In this document: positions 32,153 through 45,384 of the stretch, one piece after another
Position numbering within the stretch: position 1 is the stretch's first letter
Layout: each line of letters starts with the position of its first letter
Assembly (NCBI GenBank): GCA_036850595.1
Contig: CM072160.1
Location: 19,223,574 to 19,287,573 of the forward strand
DNA length: 64,000 bases
Source of the DNA: Rhyacichthys aspro
Taxonomy: Eukaryota; Chordata; Actinopteri; Gobiiformes; Rhyacichthyidae
Direction of reading: 5' to 3'
The notes under the pieces: generated by a model
Databases searched by the model: none
Told to the model about the DNA's origin: nothing
What the model saw: only the letters and a program-made list of their open reading frames with translations
Position numbers and translations under genes: made by a program

Positions 32153-32530
32153 GAGGGAGGCGGGGCTTTGTGTGAAGCGCTGACTCACGGAAAGTTGCTC
32201 AATTCAGAAGTTATGAATGATCTTTCTGCTTACTTAGCTCATCTTCCAGAACTACAGCGCTCAGATTTGGTAGACCTGTTGAACACAAATAACTGTTTGT
32301 TTTCAGATGTTCCATGTCAGACCACAGTCTTGATGCATGACACTGATGTTGGTGATTCACTGCCTATTAAGCAACACCCTTACCGTGTCAATCCGGACAA
32401 GCGTCATCGCCTTAAACAGCAGGTTGAGTATATGTTGTCCAATAATATTGCTGAACCCAGCTGTAGTGCCTGGAGTTCGCCTTGCTTACTTGCTATTAAG
32501 TCCAACGGCGAAGACCGTTTTTGTACAGGT
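32153..32530 (+). pseudogene. Reverse transcriptase N-terminal fragment of the Gmr1-like element
   Basis: A second open stretch (frame open 32033-32533) overlaps the end of the integrase ORF in the +1 frame. It shows the typical start of a Ty3/Gypsy reverse transcriptase: LPIKQHPYRVNP, IAEPSCSAWSSPCLLAIKSN, EDRFCT. It stops where the next conserved residues should begin and runs directly into the partial 3' LTR. The palm catalytic motif, RNase H and the rest are therefore deleted. Whether the shift between the two frames is a programmed frameshift or a mutation cannot be told from one copy. Confidence 0.8.
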
Positions 32531-32775
32531 TAGGTTAGGTTACGGGTAGCGGTGTGTCAGCAGCTTCTACGGCCCTGTACAGGGTTGGCCTGTCTGACAC
32601 ACCGTCCTTCTATTCTGTTTGGCCGGCTCACTACGGTTCCTTTATTTTGTTACTTTGGAGCACAGGAGGGTTTTAATGTCTAAACAGACTGAAACTAAAA
32701 TAAACAAAAGTTTAAAACTTATACCTCTGTCTCCTGTGTCCATCTTTAAATATCTTTCACCCTTGGGTCGTAACA
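32530..32775 (+). repeat. Partial 3' LTR of the Gmr1-like element
   Basis: It matches about 28514-28758 of the 5' LTR and lacks the first ~360 bases. The upstream boundary (AGGTTAGGTTAGGTTACGGG) has a small duplicated AGGTT unit at the deletion join. Confidence 0.85.
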
Positions 32776-33050
32776 CTGGTTCCCACCTTGAGTTTCAATC
32801 AGGATATATGGCGTGCGAAGTCAGGAGCATAGTCCTAGTGTTGGGCCACGTTTCCTATATGCAGGACTGGACGCCCTTCCCCGACCTGCGGGGTACCATG
32901 TCCACATAGACATAACTCATCACCAGGTAGAATCAAACACACTGCCGTGGAAAGAGAGAGTCTGGGGTGAAGTAGCAGGAGTCAAAGCGTGGAGCCTGTG
33001 TGCAGTTTTATGTGAGCGCGTGTAGTACCAGGGGCTGGGAAAGAGCGGAA

Positions 33051-33516
33051 CCAGACGCCCTGAGCACCACGGTTGCTCCCCGCTCACCTCTCGTGCACGT
33101 TCGCCCACCGTTAAGCCCCCCTCCTGGGCTATTCACCAATCCACGAGCCCGCTGTGGGTTTGTGCCCCTGGTACCCCGTACACAATGCACCTGGTACTCC
33201 GTACACATCAGTAATGACTGATGTCTTTACTGATGTCTCTGGAGTACCAGGGGCATTATGTACGGAGTACCAGGGGCTTTGTGGACTGATATGTGTACGG
33301 AGTACCAGGGGCTTTGTGTACGGAGTACCAGGGGCATAGTGTACAGGGTACCAGGGGCTTTGTGTATGGAGTACCAGGGGCATTGTGTACGGGGTACCAG
33401 GGGCACGAACCTCCAGCGAGCCTGTGGATTGGCCAATAACCCAGGAGGGGGCTTAATGGTGGGGGAACGTGCACGAGAGGTGAGCGGGGTGCAACCGTGG
33501 GGCCCAGGGCGTCTGG
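33051..33516 (+). repeat. Inverted repeat with 23/35-bp array, shortest version (PB3)
   Basis: The arms are 33051-33181 and 33387-33516. The array between them (33243-33402) has only seven units, one of them the 35-bp form. Unit order otherwise follows PB1. Confidence 0.85.
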
Positions 33517-33850
33517 CCTCTATGCTTTTAGCCTGTTTTGCGTGTATGGATACCCCGTATGAGGCTGTGGCTGTAGCCCAGGCTCACGCAGCTGTGTCCC
33601 GGACATCCCTCTCTCTTTACTGCCGGCCCAGGGGGCCTCTTTCCCCAGTCTTTTCAGCCTCATTTGACCAGGCCCAGACCCCCGTTTGAGGCTGTGGCTG
33701 CGTCCCGGGCGGATGCAGCCGCGTTCTAGCCAGCTCCCCTCCTCTTTACTGCGATCCAGACCCCTTGTGAGGCCGTGGTTCTATGCCAGGCTCATGGAGC
33801 TTGGTCCTGGCTTGAACTTTATTTTAGAGGGGGGCAGTCACACGGGGGAG
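33517..33850 (+). repeat. ~120-bp spacer-like repeats (PB3)
   Basis: One unit fewer than PB1: the second TTTTAGCCTGTTTTGCGTG block is absent. The repeats end just before the right terminus. Confidence 0.7.
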
Positions 33851-36800
33851 CCAGCGACCAGCAATAAACCTCGGCGCCTAAAGGGTTAATATCATTTGCC
33901 CAATAAACCTTGCGATTCAGTTTTATTTTGCATTAGTAAGATTTTATCACCATTGTCATTGTTCATATCACTTCAGTGTGCTATAGACTTTCAAATGCCA
34001 CCATTAGCTCTTGTTTCACAAAAAATACATATGACTTAAATATCAGCTAATGTTGCTAACTAATAAGCCTCACAAATGTTTTGTTTCTCATGAGCAATGG
34101 ATCAGTTTCAAACTCTCAGACTCAGACTAACATCAGACTGTGATTATAAAAAAAATCTACTGGGTTTTTTGATTGTATTGATTTTTTATAAAGGATCTAT
34201 TTGTTTGTTTATTTGCTTCACATTGGATTTTAAATCATAGTAGTAAAAGAGTTAATAAAACATAAATCCTAATAACAAAACAAAAAAAGAAAAAAAAAGA
34301 AAAAAGCATTTAATTATTTTATTTAGAGAATATAAAACAGTGGGAAACTCCTGCTTCTCAGCTCTCATTAAGGACGGAATGATTTTTTTATTTTTGATGG
34401 CCACTTTGACAAAATATACACACAACATTGTCTGTGGAGAAAAACAAGATGCAAAGGAAAAACAAAATGGAACTGTTTTTTGTTTTTTGCTTTTTTCAAA
34501 TGAAGCATGTCTTGTTCTTGTGGTGAACTTCAAATTTCAAAAAGAAAACATGCTAGATGTTGTCCTTTATGCAAACAAACAAGCATTTATTAGCAACAGT
34601 TGTTTCAGCTCTTGCTTTGTCAATTAAAAGTTTTAATTCACTGTCTACACTGCATTGTACAAAAGCAGAACATGTGGCATTAAATAGTGAATCCCTAAAA
34701 TGTAGGAAATAGGTGCAGCCCTGTGAACTGCTATGTCTATAACACCATGTATTCTTTGTGGCACTGAACAACACAATTGGGTGGTATACAAAATCTGCTG
34801 CTGCATAAATTGTCTCCAACTGTAGCAACAATCTGAATCCTTAAAATTTAGACAAAATCACTCATTATGTCACATACAAATGATAATACGTATCATTAAG
34901 AAAATGAAACCTTTTTATGATTTACTTTTTCCAAATGTGTGTGTCGGCCTAATGCAAACAGAGTATTAACATGTAAACATGGGGCTGAGGAGCGGCTGAC
35001 AAACTGCTGACAAATTTGTCATATCAGCCGAGTGGAAATTTATTTATTTAGATTTTATGATAAACAACACAACAAGACGTGACAAGACGCATTATAAGAC
35101 ACATTTTTATTCATTTTTAAGGTAAAAACAGTAAAGCTACTGTGCCTAAAATCCATCAGTTGGTTTATTAACTTGGCTTCCTGCTGAGGATGATTTCTCT
35201 TCCCTTTGGTTTGATTAGTGCTGACCTCTGGATTATAGTAGCCTACCACAAGAAACATAAAAAATGAATCATAAATAAAATAAATTACTCTTTTCTAAGT
35301 AGATATTGTTTGTCTATACAATGTCTTTTTATTTGGACACATCAACTCAATACAATAAAATGTAATAATAACCCCCATGTAATGGGTCATGTGACAAATG
35401 CTAGGGTCTTTATTCATACGATCTATATTTAAATACCAGTTGGATCAGATCAGTATCTGATACCTGCAGATACTCAAAGCACAGGGATCAGGATCTGTAC
35501 TAAAAAGCTGGATCGGTACATCCCATTTTTTTGTATTCTAGTGAAGAAAACTAAAAAATGTTCTGTTGTTCTTTCTATTTTGAAATCACTAGACTCTATG
35601 GCTTACTCTTTCAAAATAATACATTCATATACAATAGGTTTATTAATAAGACAGCAGTATCATGCTTCAAGTGTCTCACTTTAAGCTATGTATGCAAAAA
35701 GACTTGTGACTTGACTTGGACTTGTGACCAAAAGACTTGTGACTTGACTTGGACTTGTGACCAAAAGACTTGGACTTGACTTGGACTCATGGTCAAAGAC
35801 TTGACACTTGACTTGGACTTGCAGAAAAAGACTTGTGTACATCTCTGATGTGTAATGTTCATCTCACAGCAGAAAGTTCAGTAACTAAAGCTAATATTGA
35901 ATGTTCAATACAACCACAACAATAAGAGAATAGCAACAACAGTCAGTGGCTTTGTCTCCAGCAGGGCCTGGGGAAGCTTCCTGATCAAAGAACACATGCT
36001 GTAACACAGCATTTGTACAATCTCCAAAGTTTGTACAAGTACAGTTTTCTTTCTGATATCAAGACATAACACGTTTGATGTTACATTTAATTTATTTCAT
36101 ATAGAAGCCAGTCTTAGGTCCCTCCTCAGTTCAGGGACAACTGAAGTAAAATCAAAAAAAGAAAAAGAGCAATGTAAAAAGGATGAGCCGACGTATGATA
36201 TGACACGGCAGAAAATACCTGCGGTTCAACAGTTGTTGCAGTTGTTGCAGAATAGCTAACACAGTCATTAGTGGCTACAGTCTGAGCCCAGTTTTATCCA
36301 CAAATAAACACATAACTCTTTAGACTCTGGTGTTATTGAACTTGACAGATACAGAGCCCTCGCCGCCATTATTCATGTATTATTTGTCACAGCAAGCAGA
36401 ACTTTCATCAAACAAGCATCACTGCTCCGAGGTTTACTCCACAAAACTCACACTCGTTTGTGAAAGAAATGGTCTCCATCATGTGCCAGACTATACTGTA
36501 CTGTGGGTAAATAACATTAGTGTACTAGAAACACAGATGGGATACACAGTTGAACATCAAGGAGCCTTTAACATTTAACTTTCAGAGATAAAGGTTGAGA
36601 GTTCTATGTCTTTTCTTGGTCCTCCAGCGCTGACTTTCATTTAGTCCTGACTTTAATTCATCCTCTATAACTGTGTCTGCTCTTGCTAATTTTTGCATCA
36701 CTCCGCTCTCAGTGACTGTTGCAAATACTCTTCTAGGTGGAGGTATACTCTTAACAGTACAGTGCACATAGGACATGTTTATTTAAATGAGTGTTAATGT

Positions 36801-37796
36801 GTTTTACAAGGTTTGAAAATTGAGGAAAGTGAACCTGAATATTATTTATATCACTTTTTCATCACTCTAAGCTGAGACAAAGAAACACACTCCCACCATA
36901 AATTAGAAACACCTAGGAATCCACTAACAGCAGTGTTAGTTAGTTTCTCTTTTTCTCTCAGAACCCAACCGAGCTTGATCTCTGTCCTTCATCCTTCTCA
37001 CCTTTGGTTGCCATTTCCTAAGTTCTATTATTTAGCTATTTAACTTAGCTGTTACCATTTTGTTCATTGGAAATGTTTTGTGTCTGAACTTCTTCTGACA
37101 AAATGTGTGATCAGCACAAAAATATAACATGAAAATGTTTAGATTTATTTTGAATACTTTATTGATACTGTTGCAGTTTTACAGCACATGTCTGAAGAAT
37201 AGGACACATCCAGGTCTGGGTCTGGGCCGGAGTCACTGCAGAAAAACCAGGAGGAACCAAACGTCTTCACCTTCAAACCTAGTCCAGTGTAGTCCAGATG
37301 CCTTCTTTGAACGCTTCTCTTGAATATGTCCTGGATGAGAGAGAACCTCCACAGACACGAGGAGGGAAAGACAAGAGAACAGAGAGAGAACAGGTTAGTC
37401 ACAGTCAAATCAGATGGAATCCTAGTTCTTAAGACTTAAACAGTAACATCAGCAGGAAACCTAGACTGGCTTTGAACTAATCTAATTCTATAAGTAAAAG
37501 ATTAGAAAAACAAAAGACACCACATCATTGTCTGAAATCTGCAGATCAATATATTGATAGTTCCCATTTTTATGTTTCAGATTAATTTTCATGTAAATGT
37601 TTTATTCTGGTACCATCATTTAGGATGAAAGTTAAATTTAATTTTTTGGTTATTTATTTTATTTTGCCAGTGTCACTGCTGTGACTAAATGATGGTGTAA
37701 GTAATCCTGGCTGAGGGGAACTACTTCTGCCTTTAACTGCCACATGGAGGTAGCTCGTGGTATTGTGCATCACTGAGCCATGAAACCCACTGCTTT

Positions 37797-38282
37797 CCAT
37801 TGATTTTATAATTAGGGCAATACCTGCTCATCTTTTTGGTCTTCTAGTAAAGATTGATAATGGGGCATTGCCAAGACAAAGAGCTACAGCTAAGTTGTTA
37901 TCTGCTTCCAAACTGTCAAACCCAGTCCAAGAGAAGGAGGAGTGGATACAAAAGCAAGACGTGAGGATGGAGCACATGAGAAACTGTGGAAGCAGACTCT
38001 CTGTATGTATGCTGCGTAACATTAACACAGCTCACTGTTACAACAGCAGCTCTGTTCATGCCATGCAGCTCACAGAGAGTCTGATCCTACAGGTTTTCAT
38101 GGTACGTCCTGATGTTTCCTCATGTCTTGTTTCATGTGTCCACTTTCCCTTCTTTTGGACTGGGTTTGACTGTTTGGAAGCTTATGGGAAACTTAGCTAT
38201 AGCTTTGTGTCTTGTTGGCAGTTGTCCTTTACTAGAAGACCAAAAAGATGAGCAGACACTGTGTCCCAACATAAAATCAATG
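37797..38282 (+). repeat. Foldback repeat, copy 3
   Basis: The arms correspond to those at 8024 and 8374. It is bounded by CCATTGATTTTATAATT on the left and ACATAAAATCAATGG on the right. The sequence just right of it (38298-38345) differs from the other copies. Confidence 0.8.
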
Positions 38283-38350
38283 GACAGCAGTGGATTAATT
38301 CTCCTCGGTAAGTGTGGCTTTCACACAATGACGTGTGCAGTGTGTAAAAT

Positions 38351-41064
38351 CTACTTAAGATGTTTTAAAATTTTTTGTAGAGGACGCCTGTCTTTTAGTG
38401 GAATGTTGTCCTCCCAGATCTTGATGAAGTCGTCATGTTGGGCGAACTCCTTTAACATCCTCTGTCCTTCATGTCTGTAAAGAAAAACAAAACATTTTAC
38501 AATCAGCTCAATCTTGGAACAGAAAGTACAGAAAATACTCAATTAAATGACAAACTCGATCCCTCACCTCACTTCTGGAGCGGCGTCCACAGCCATCTGG
38601 GACACAGCAACGACCACCCGTTCACTGAAGTATATCCCAGTGGCAAAGAGGTCGTCTGTTCCGATGCTGTCCACCACCTGGCCCAGATGTTCGGCAGTGC
38701 TGGCCCTCACCGCAATCGCACAGTGTCTGAAGAAGCACAGACTGAGGTCACAAACTGATCCAAAACCTACATCTACATGTCCTACAGTACAGTCTGAATG
38801 TGGGATGTAAAAGGATGTAGCTTCTTACTTGTGTCCTGAGTTGAGCAGCGCGGTGACAACCCGCCCGTAGCTGCAGTTCTGGACCAGGGCGTCTAGGGCC
38901 ACGCTGACTTTCTCCTTGATGAAATTCTCTCTGCCCTGGGCCAGTCGCAGCAGTAAAGCTCGTGCTGTCCTCTCCACCTCAGGGTCCATAATGAGCTGGA
39001 GGTGGAGGTAGAGCATGGCCATGGTGTCAATGGCAGCACATGCCACACACGAGCGCAAGTTCTTGACCTGAGATGGACAAACAGTCACTTTTACACTGAA
39101 CACTCTTTAAATGTGCTCTGAAAGAAGCTCAGAGAAAGAGCTTACCTCGTCTATCAGCACCAGACAGACCTCATGGAGTTTGGGCAGGACTGTCTCCTGG
39201 TGCTGGACTATGAGGGTCTGCAGAGTCTCCAGAGCAGACATTTTCTTCTGCCTGTTTGTCAGAAAAACACAGTCTTAATAAACAGCCACAAAGAGTTGAC
39301 ATTCTGTTTATTCCATGTCTACAGTTAAAAGATCATTACCAGTCGTCTGATGCCAGCAAGTCAAAGGACTCTGCCAGACGCCTGGACGGGTTGCCATAAG
39401 GCTCAGAGTCAGCCTTGTTGTTGAACAGGGCGTATAGGGCCTCCTCCCTGTTCACTGATGGTTTGGCTGTTACAAATACACAACAAATCAGCTTTTTTAG
39501 TGTCATACAGTCATCAACATTAATAATATATGACAGTAAAACATTTATAGAGGAAGATATCAGGTTATCTGGGGCTTAAGTATTAACTATATAAATATAA
39601 CAGTAAAAGAAATAGATTTGATGAAAACAAGTGAACAAACCTGGTTGAAAGGTGGCCCTCAGACGTAGCCCTGGACGAGGCCTTCTGTTCTTGGGTGGGG
39701 GGCCTTTTGGAGGAGTGGGTACAGGCGCCTCAAACACATCAACAGGAGCCTGAACCACAGGGGCCCGATGGACAGGAGCCTGAGTTTTGGGGGGCCGGGG
39801 TACTACTGTACAAACTTCAGGGGCCTGAGGTACAGGGGTGTGACCCTCCGAGGGGTGACAGTTAGAGCAGCCATTTTGGAGGCGTTGGCCTGACTCCAGC
39901 ACAGCCTCCATCTGTTTTGAGGCTGTAAGCAGCCTGTATCCTGCCACCATCTTCACTGTGGACATCAACAGACAACAACTGTGTTACAAACTGTCTGACT
40001 TTGTACTGATTGTGTCTTTTGTAAATATCTGACACTGGACAGTGCTGTATCAGATATACTGACCTTCTCCTGTTGTTATTATTGTGGGAATGCGGGACAC
40101 ATTCCTCCGGAGCAGGGGCCATGGTGGGACCGTGGGAGTGGGGGAATATGGAGGAGTCCATCGACCCAGTCTCCTCAGCTCCTCAGGCGTCTGACTGTCT
40201 GCCCTGAGACTGTCAGGAGTCCTGCTCCAGTCTCCATCACTGGAGGAGCTCCTACTATCAGAGGCTGAAGGTGGAGGTGAGAGCAGGGGCTGGTCCTGGC
40301 TCCTCAGCCCCATCCTCTCCAGGACAGCCTCCGAGCGTGCACTCTGTGACGCTAACAGACCAAAAGCCTGTCGGCTGAGCGCAGCCATGCGCACGCTCTG
40401 CTGTCGCTCTATCTCCTCCATCCTTTGCTCTGTGGACTGTGGACAAAAACATCAGTGAGAGAAGAGTCCAGGACACTGTGGTACAATAAAGACTTCACTG
40501 AGCAGCACTCTTCTTCTCAGCAGTGTTTCTTAAACATACACCAGACTTATATCACTGGCAGTACCAAAATACAGATGGAATGACGTACAATCAATCAGAA
40601 AAACAGAGCATGGCATGAAGCTAAACCCAGACTAAACTGTGAACTAAACTGAGTTCTTCACCAGTGTTAAACCAGAGCTAAACCAAAACTAAACCAGGAC
40701 TATGTTTTACAAAACTTGGCGCTTTGGAGAAAGTTGTTCAGATACAAATTCTAATTTTTATTTACTCCTCCTTTCATCTTAACAGCTTGTATTTAGGTGA
40801 AATGTCTTTCTGTTTACAGTAAAATGTGTTTGTATATCAAATAAAAACACTTCTAAAACTGGTTATGTAAAATCAGTTACTGTGCTTTTATCGTGGTTTA
40901 GATATGATTTTTCATGAAAGACCAAAAGATTTGTGATGAAGTCCACTCCATCTCTGAAAGTGTGTGAGAAGTCAGACAGTTCTTACCAGGTGGTCTTCAG
41001 AACTGAAGTCCCTACTCCTCCTGGTGCTTTGATGGAAAAGCCTCATATTTTCGTAGTTTTCCAT
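38351..41064 (-). CDS. TOG-domain protein, TOGARAM/FAM179-like, copy 3, open reading frame intact
   Basis: Exons: 41064-40987, 40436-40064, 39955-39641, 39466-39340, 39251-39146, 39067-38829, 38726-38568 and 38474-38351. Lengths and phases equal those of copy 2, so the 506-residue frame is intact. It differs from copy 2 by a few residues (for example ATFQPG for ATFQSG, KHLK for KNLK at the C-terminus). Domain layout is as in copy 2. Having two open copies in one array, with mainly single-base differences, suggests recent duplication or gene conversion. Confidence 0.75.
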
Positions 41065-41841
41065 GTAGAAAGTTCAAGTTTCAACGCTTGTTTACTTTTA
41101 AGTGACTGTCTTAGTCTGATCTCTGTCTGGAACTGACTTGCTGTTCCTCAACATTCTATTACATCCAGTTCTGGAACTTCGGTTTCTGTGGAGACGACCA
41201 TATAAGGTAAAGGATTCTTAAAACATTTACATATTTAATTTACAGTTTTTTCCAGTTATTATATGCAGGCTGATCAAGCTAAACTTTGATCACAAAAATG
41301 AAAATTTGTTTTGAACATGGAGAATGTTGGGTGAATATCATCAGAGTCTTCATTTTTGGTACTTTTGGTACTTTACTGCATAATACAAGAGTATAATACC
41401 ATTGTAACTGAAGTCATGAAAAGATTTTTTTTTGTTTTTTTGTTGCTAAAATATGAAAAGAATATAAAAAGTGGATGAACAACAAAAAAATCTACTTAAA
41501 TTATGAGATCAGTTAAGTGTATTTTTACCTGAACTGTGGATTTTTCAGTTTACTCTTTGTCATACTGTGGCCCTTCAGCACCGATCTTAGAGGTGTTTGC
41601 TGCAGGTGAGGCCTGGTTCTTTCACTTTGAACAATGGAAAGCTTCAGATAGGGTTTGATCTCATTCCACTTCATTTGAAATTACTTCCTAATGTCGCTGT
41701 TCGTGTCACACCTTTTGTAACACACCTTTTGACCGCTGCAGAAATGAGGCTCAAGTGGAGGACATGCAGATGCAAAATAAGGGCTTTGAGACAGTTGTGT
41801 GTATATTTGCTGTAATCATAGAAAATGTTGTTGTTGTTGTT

Positions 41842-41845
41842 TTAA
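41842..41845 (+). other. Unoccupied TTAA piggyBac target site
   Basis: Here the right end of H3 (..TTGTTGTTG) joins the left block of the next H segment (TATCATTTTCCC..) across one TTAA. In the other copies the same two flanks are separated by a complete or partial piggyBac element with TTAA on each side (4113-4116, 12078-12081, 24302-24305, 33886-33889, 59111-59114). It is either the pre-insertion state or a precise excision, which piggyBac transposases can perform. Confidence 0.9.
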
Positions 41846-42573
41846 TATCATTTTCCCAATAAACCTTGGGCAAATTCAGTTTTATTTTGCATTAGTAAGA
41901 TTTTAGCACCGTTGTCATTGTTCATATCACTTCAGTGTGCTATAGACTTTCAAATGCCACCATTAGCTCTTGTTTCACAAAAAATACATATGACTTAAAT
42001 CAATAAAACAAATATCAGCTAATGTTGCTAACTAATAAGCCTCACAAATGTTTTGTTTCTCATGAGCAATGGATCAGTTTCAAACTCTCAGACTCAGACT
42101 AACATCAGACTGTGATTATAAAAAAAATCTACTGGGTTTTTTGATTGTATTGATTTTTATAAAGGATCTATTTGTTTATTTATTTGCTTCACATTGGATT
42201 TTAAATCATAGTAGTAAAAGAGTTAATAAAACATAAATCCTAATAACAAAAAAAGAAAAAAGCATTTAATTATTTGTGAACTGCTATGTCTGTGATTAAC
42301 ACCATGTATTCTTTGTGGCACTGAACAACACAATTGGGTGGTATACAAAATCTGCTGCTGCATAAATTGTCTCCAACTGTAGCAACAATCTGAATCCTTA
42401 AAATTCAGACAAAATCACTCATTATGTCACATACAAATGATAATACGTATCATTAGGAAGATGAAACCTTTTTATGATGTTGTTTTTCCTTTTTCCAAAT
42501 GTGTGTGTCGGCCTAATGCAAACAGAGCATTAATATGTAAACACGGGGCTGAGGAGCGGCTGACAAACTGCTG
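41846..42573 (+). repeat. Partial host segment H4 (left block only)
   Basis: It matches 4117-5236, with an internal deletion of about 400 bases (at 42276) and more substitutions than the H1-H3 pair. It ends at ACTGCTG, beyond which H1 and H3 switch to the duplicated body but this copy continues into sequence not found elsewhere in the window. It therefore marks the right edge of the duplication. Confidence 0.85.
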
Positions 42574-43557
<984 letters not shown>

Positions 43558-45073
43558 AGTTAGTTATGTAAAAACAATGCCTTTCTTGGTAGTAAATGTT
43601 ATCTTTTAGGTTGGCAAACAAAACATATGAGAAAAAGAGTGACAAAGTCATTGCTCTCTGTGGGCATTCTTTCAAAATCTTTCAGAGTCAGGGACCCTGT
43701 TTTATCCATGTTTTAAATATCCACACTTCTTTTATAGTTGTGGCACTGCTGCCAACTTTGTCTTTCTCGAGAAAGTAAACAACCTACTGACCCTCACAGT
43801 CAATATTACATGTTTATTTTAAACGTTTTCGAGAAGCACTCATATGGCATTTCATGTAAGAGCAGCAAGCTGGTAGACTTTATGTCCAAGAACTGCGAGA
43901 TGTGTGGGTGTCCAGGTTTGCATAGGTTTTTTATTTTTATTTTTTTCGTCATTTAATATTATGTTGTAGTCAAAGGTAACAGTCAAAACAATGCTTTGGA
44001 AAATGTATTATCTAGAACGCAGTCTGGTTTGTTAAAAGCGTAAAGCTAATAAGATAGTATAAACACAGATTGATCTCAAGTCATCATACTTCAAGCTGCG
44101 TCGACCAATATCATTATGTCATATATGTAAACAAACAAACAAAAAACAGCAGAGATGTTCTTTCACCATTATTCTGTGTGTGACTCCACACACCAGGCAC
44201 ACGGTGGCGCTCAGCCCAGCGTCGCTCATCGCCGCTGCTCTATTTCAATGCATTGCCTGAATAAACTTGCTCTTTGTTTCTGCTGTAAATTAGAGGCCAT
44301 TCTCTGCTTTGAACAATAGAGAGTCACAAAGTGAGCAGTAAAGCATGAGCCAATCCGGGAAACACAGAGTAGTTCACAGCACCGGCTCAACTCCAGCTCC
44401 GCTGTCTATCAGGAGACTCAAGTGGAAAACTCTGTATGTTGCTAATACAACTGTCCATTCTATCCACACACAGCCCCATAGTTAATTCTCTCATTCTGTC
44501 AGGTTATTAACTGACACAGACTCATTTCTATTCCCTGCTGTCGTTTTCCTTGTTCAAAAGCATATGATTGGCCACAGGTTGATGTCACCTGCTGAACAGT
44601 CATGATAATAAAGCCTAGAGGACATCTTTAGGTCTAATTTTTTCAGGGATGAGTCCTTTTACAATATGATATTAAATGATTAAACAGTTTTCCTCATATA
44701 CAAGAGACAAACATTGCATACCCTCCATTTAGAAAAATGTAACAAGAACTTTTCTCACTGATTACATATTTTTGACATACTATTGTTGCACAGTTTAGGC
44801 TAAATGCTGTTTTGAGATGATTGATCCTCCTACAGCCTGAGAGAAGGTCACCACCCGGACGCAATTCCTTTTCCTCAGAAGAGCCAAGTCTAAGTAGAAT
44901 TTTCAAAAAGTTTGCAAATACTTTGGAGAAAGTAAACGGAAGCACTTGAAAAGTGGTCAGAGGGTCACTTTGCCAACAACTTGTCTTGGTCTATAGGCCG
45001 CCACTCGTAGCATATGCATCCAAATAGTGATCAGCCCAGACCAGTGGGACGCGAGCGTGTGCCAGCGGTCTTT

Positions 45074-45384
45074 ATGATGCCAGTCAGTGCCGTGGCGCGC
45101 CGCAGGGATTACTCCAGACAGACAGCTCGGTAAGACAACTGATTAAATAGTAGTGAGAAGACAGGAAAATGTTTAATTCAGACATGTTTAGTATTCATGG
45201 GACCCACAGCCATACAAGAGTTCACCTTGAGGGGTCACCGGGAAGAGAAGGTCCGGAATCCCAAAGAGCTGCCGGGCCCACTTCCACTGAGCGCTCCCAA
45301 ACAAAACTCATTGTGCTTTTAATTGCTTTGATTATCAAGTTTACTTTGGTAAAATTGAAAATGGTAATTGGCCACAACACGTAG
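45074..45384 (+). CDS. Candidate two-exon small gene, unknown
   Basis: An ATG at 45074 opens MMPVSAVARRRDYSRQTA and reaches a GTAAGA donor at about 45132. The CCACAG acceptor at about 45210 continues in the same phase (HTRVHLEGSPGREG..) to a stop at 45382-45384. The predicted product has a hydrophobic stretch near its end (KLIVLLIALII). It sits in a local CpG-rich patch. Agreement of phase could be chance (one in three), and no family is recognised. Confidence 0.25.

Larger units (their letters stand above)
28154..32775 (+). mobile_element. Gmr1-like Ty3/Gypsy LTR retrotransposon, internally deleted
   Basis: The element starts TGTTAGG and ends GTAACA, between two copies of the 5-bp target duplication CTGGT (28149-28153 and 32776-32780). 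The 5' LTR is 28154-28758. The 3' LTR is only partial (about 32530-32775). Coding order is gag, zinc knuckle, protease-like, integrase, then the start of reverse transcriptase. Integrase ahead of reverse transcriptase is the known peculiarity of Gmr1-type Gypsy elements of fish. A deletion runs from early reverse transcriptase into the 3' LTR, so the copy cannot be autonomous. Confidence 0.85.
24309..33885 (+). mobile_element. piggyBac-like element PB3, complete ends, with nested LTR retrotransposon
   Basis: Both termini are present: CCCTTTAAGCGCC (24309-24321) and GGCGCCTAAAGGG (33873-33885), with TTAA at 24302-24305 and 33886-33889 (three extra bases, TAA, precede the left terminus). Without the Gmr1-like insertion and its 5-bp duplication the element is about 4.95 kb: transposase gene (24900-26756), microsatellite, GC-rich leader, 18S and 28S fragments, inverted-repeat array and ~120-bp repeats. 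Because the rDNA-like block lies between the two termini, it is part of the transposon and not flanking DNA. Confidence 0.85.
33890..41841 (+). repeat. Duplicated host segment H3
   Basis: Full-length copy equivalent to H1, with the same left block (33890-35010), the same junction palindrome (GACAAATTTGTC, about 35009-35020) and the same order. It ends at the TTAA at 41842-41845, where no piggyBac element follows. 33890-37796 and 41065-41841 hold no recognised gene. A minisatellite lies at 35697-35836. Confidence 0.95.
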
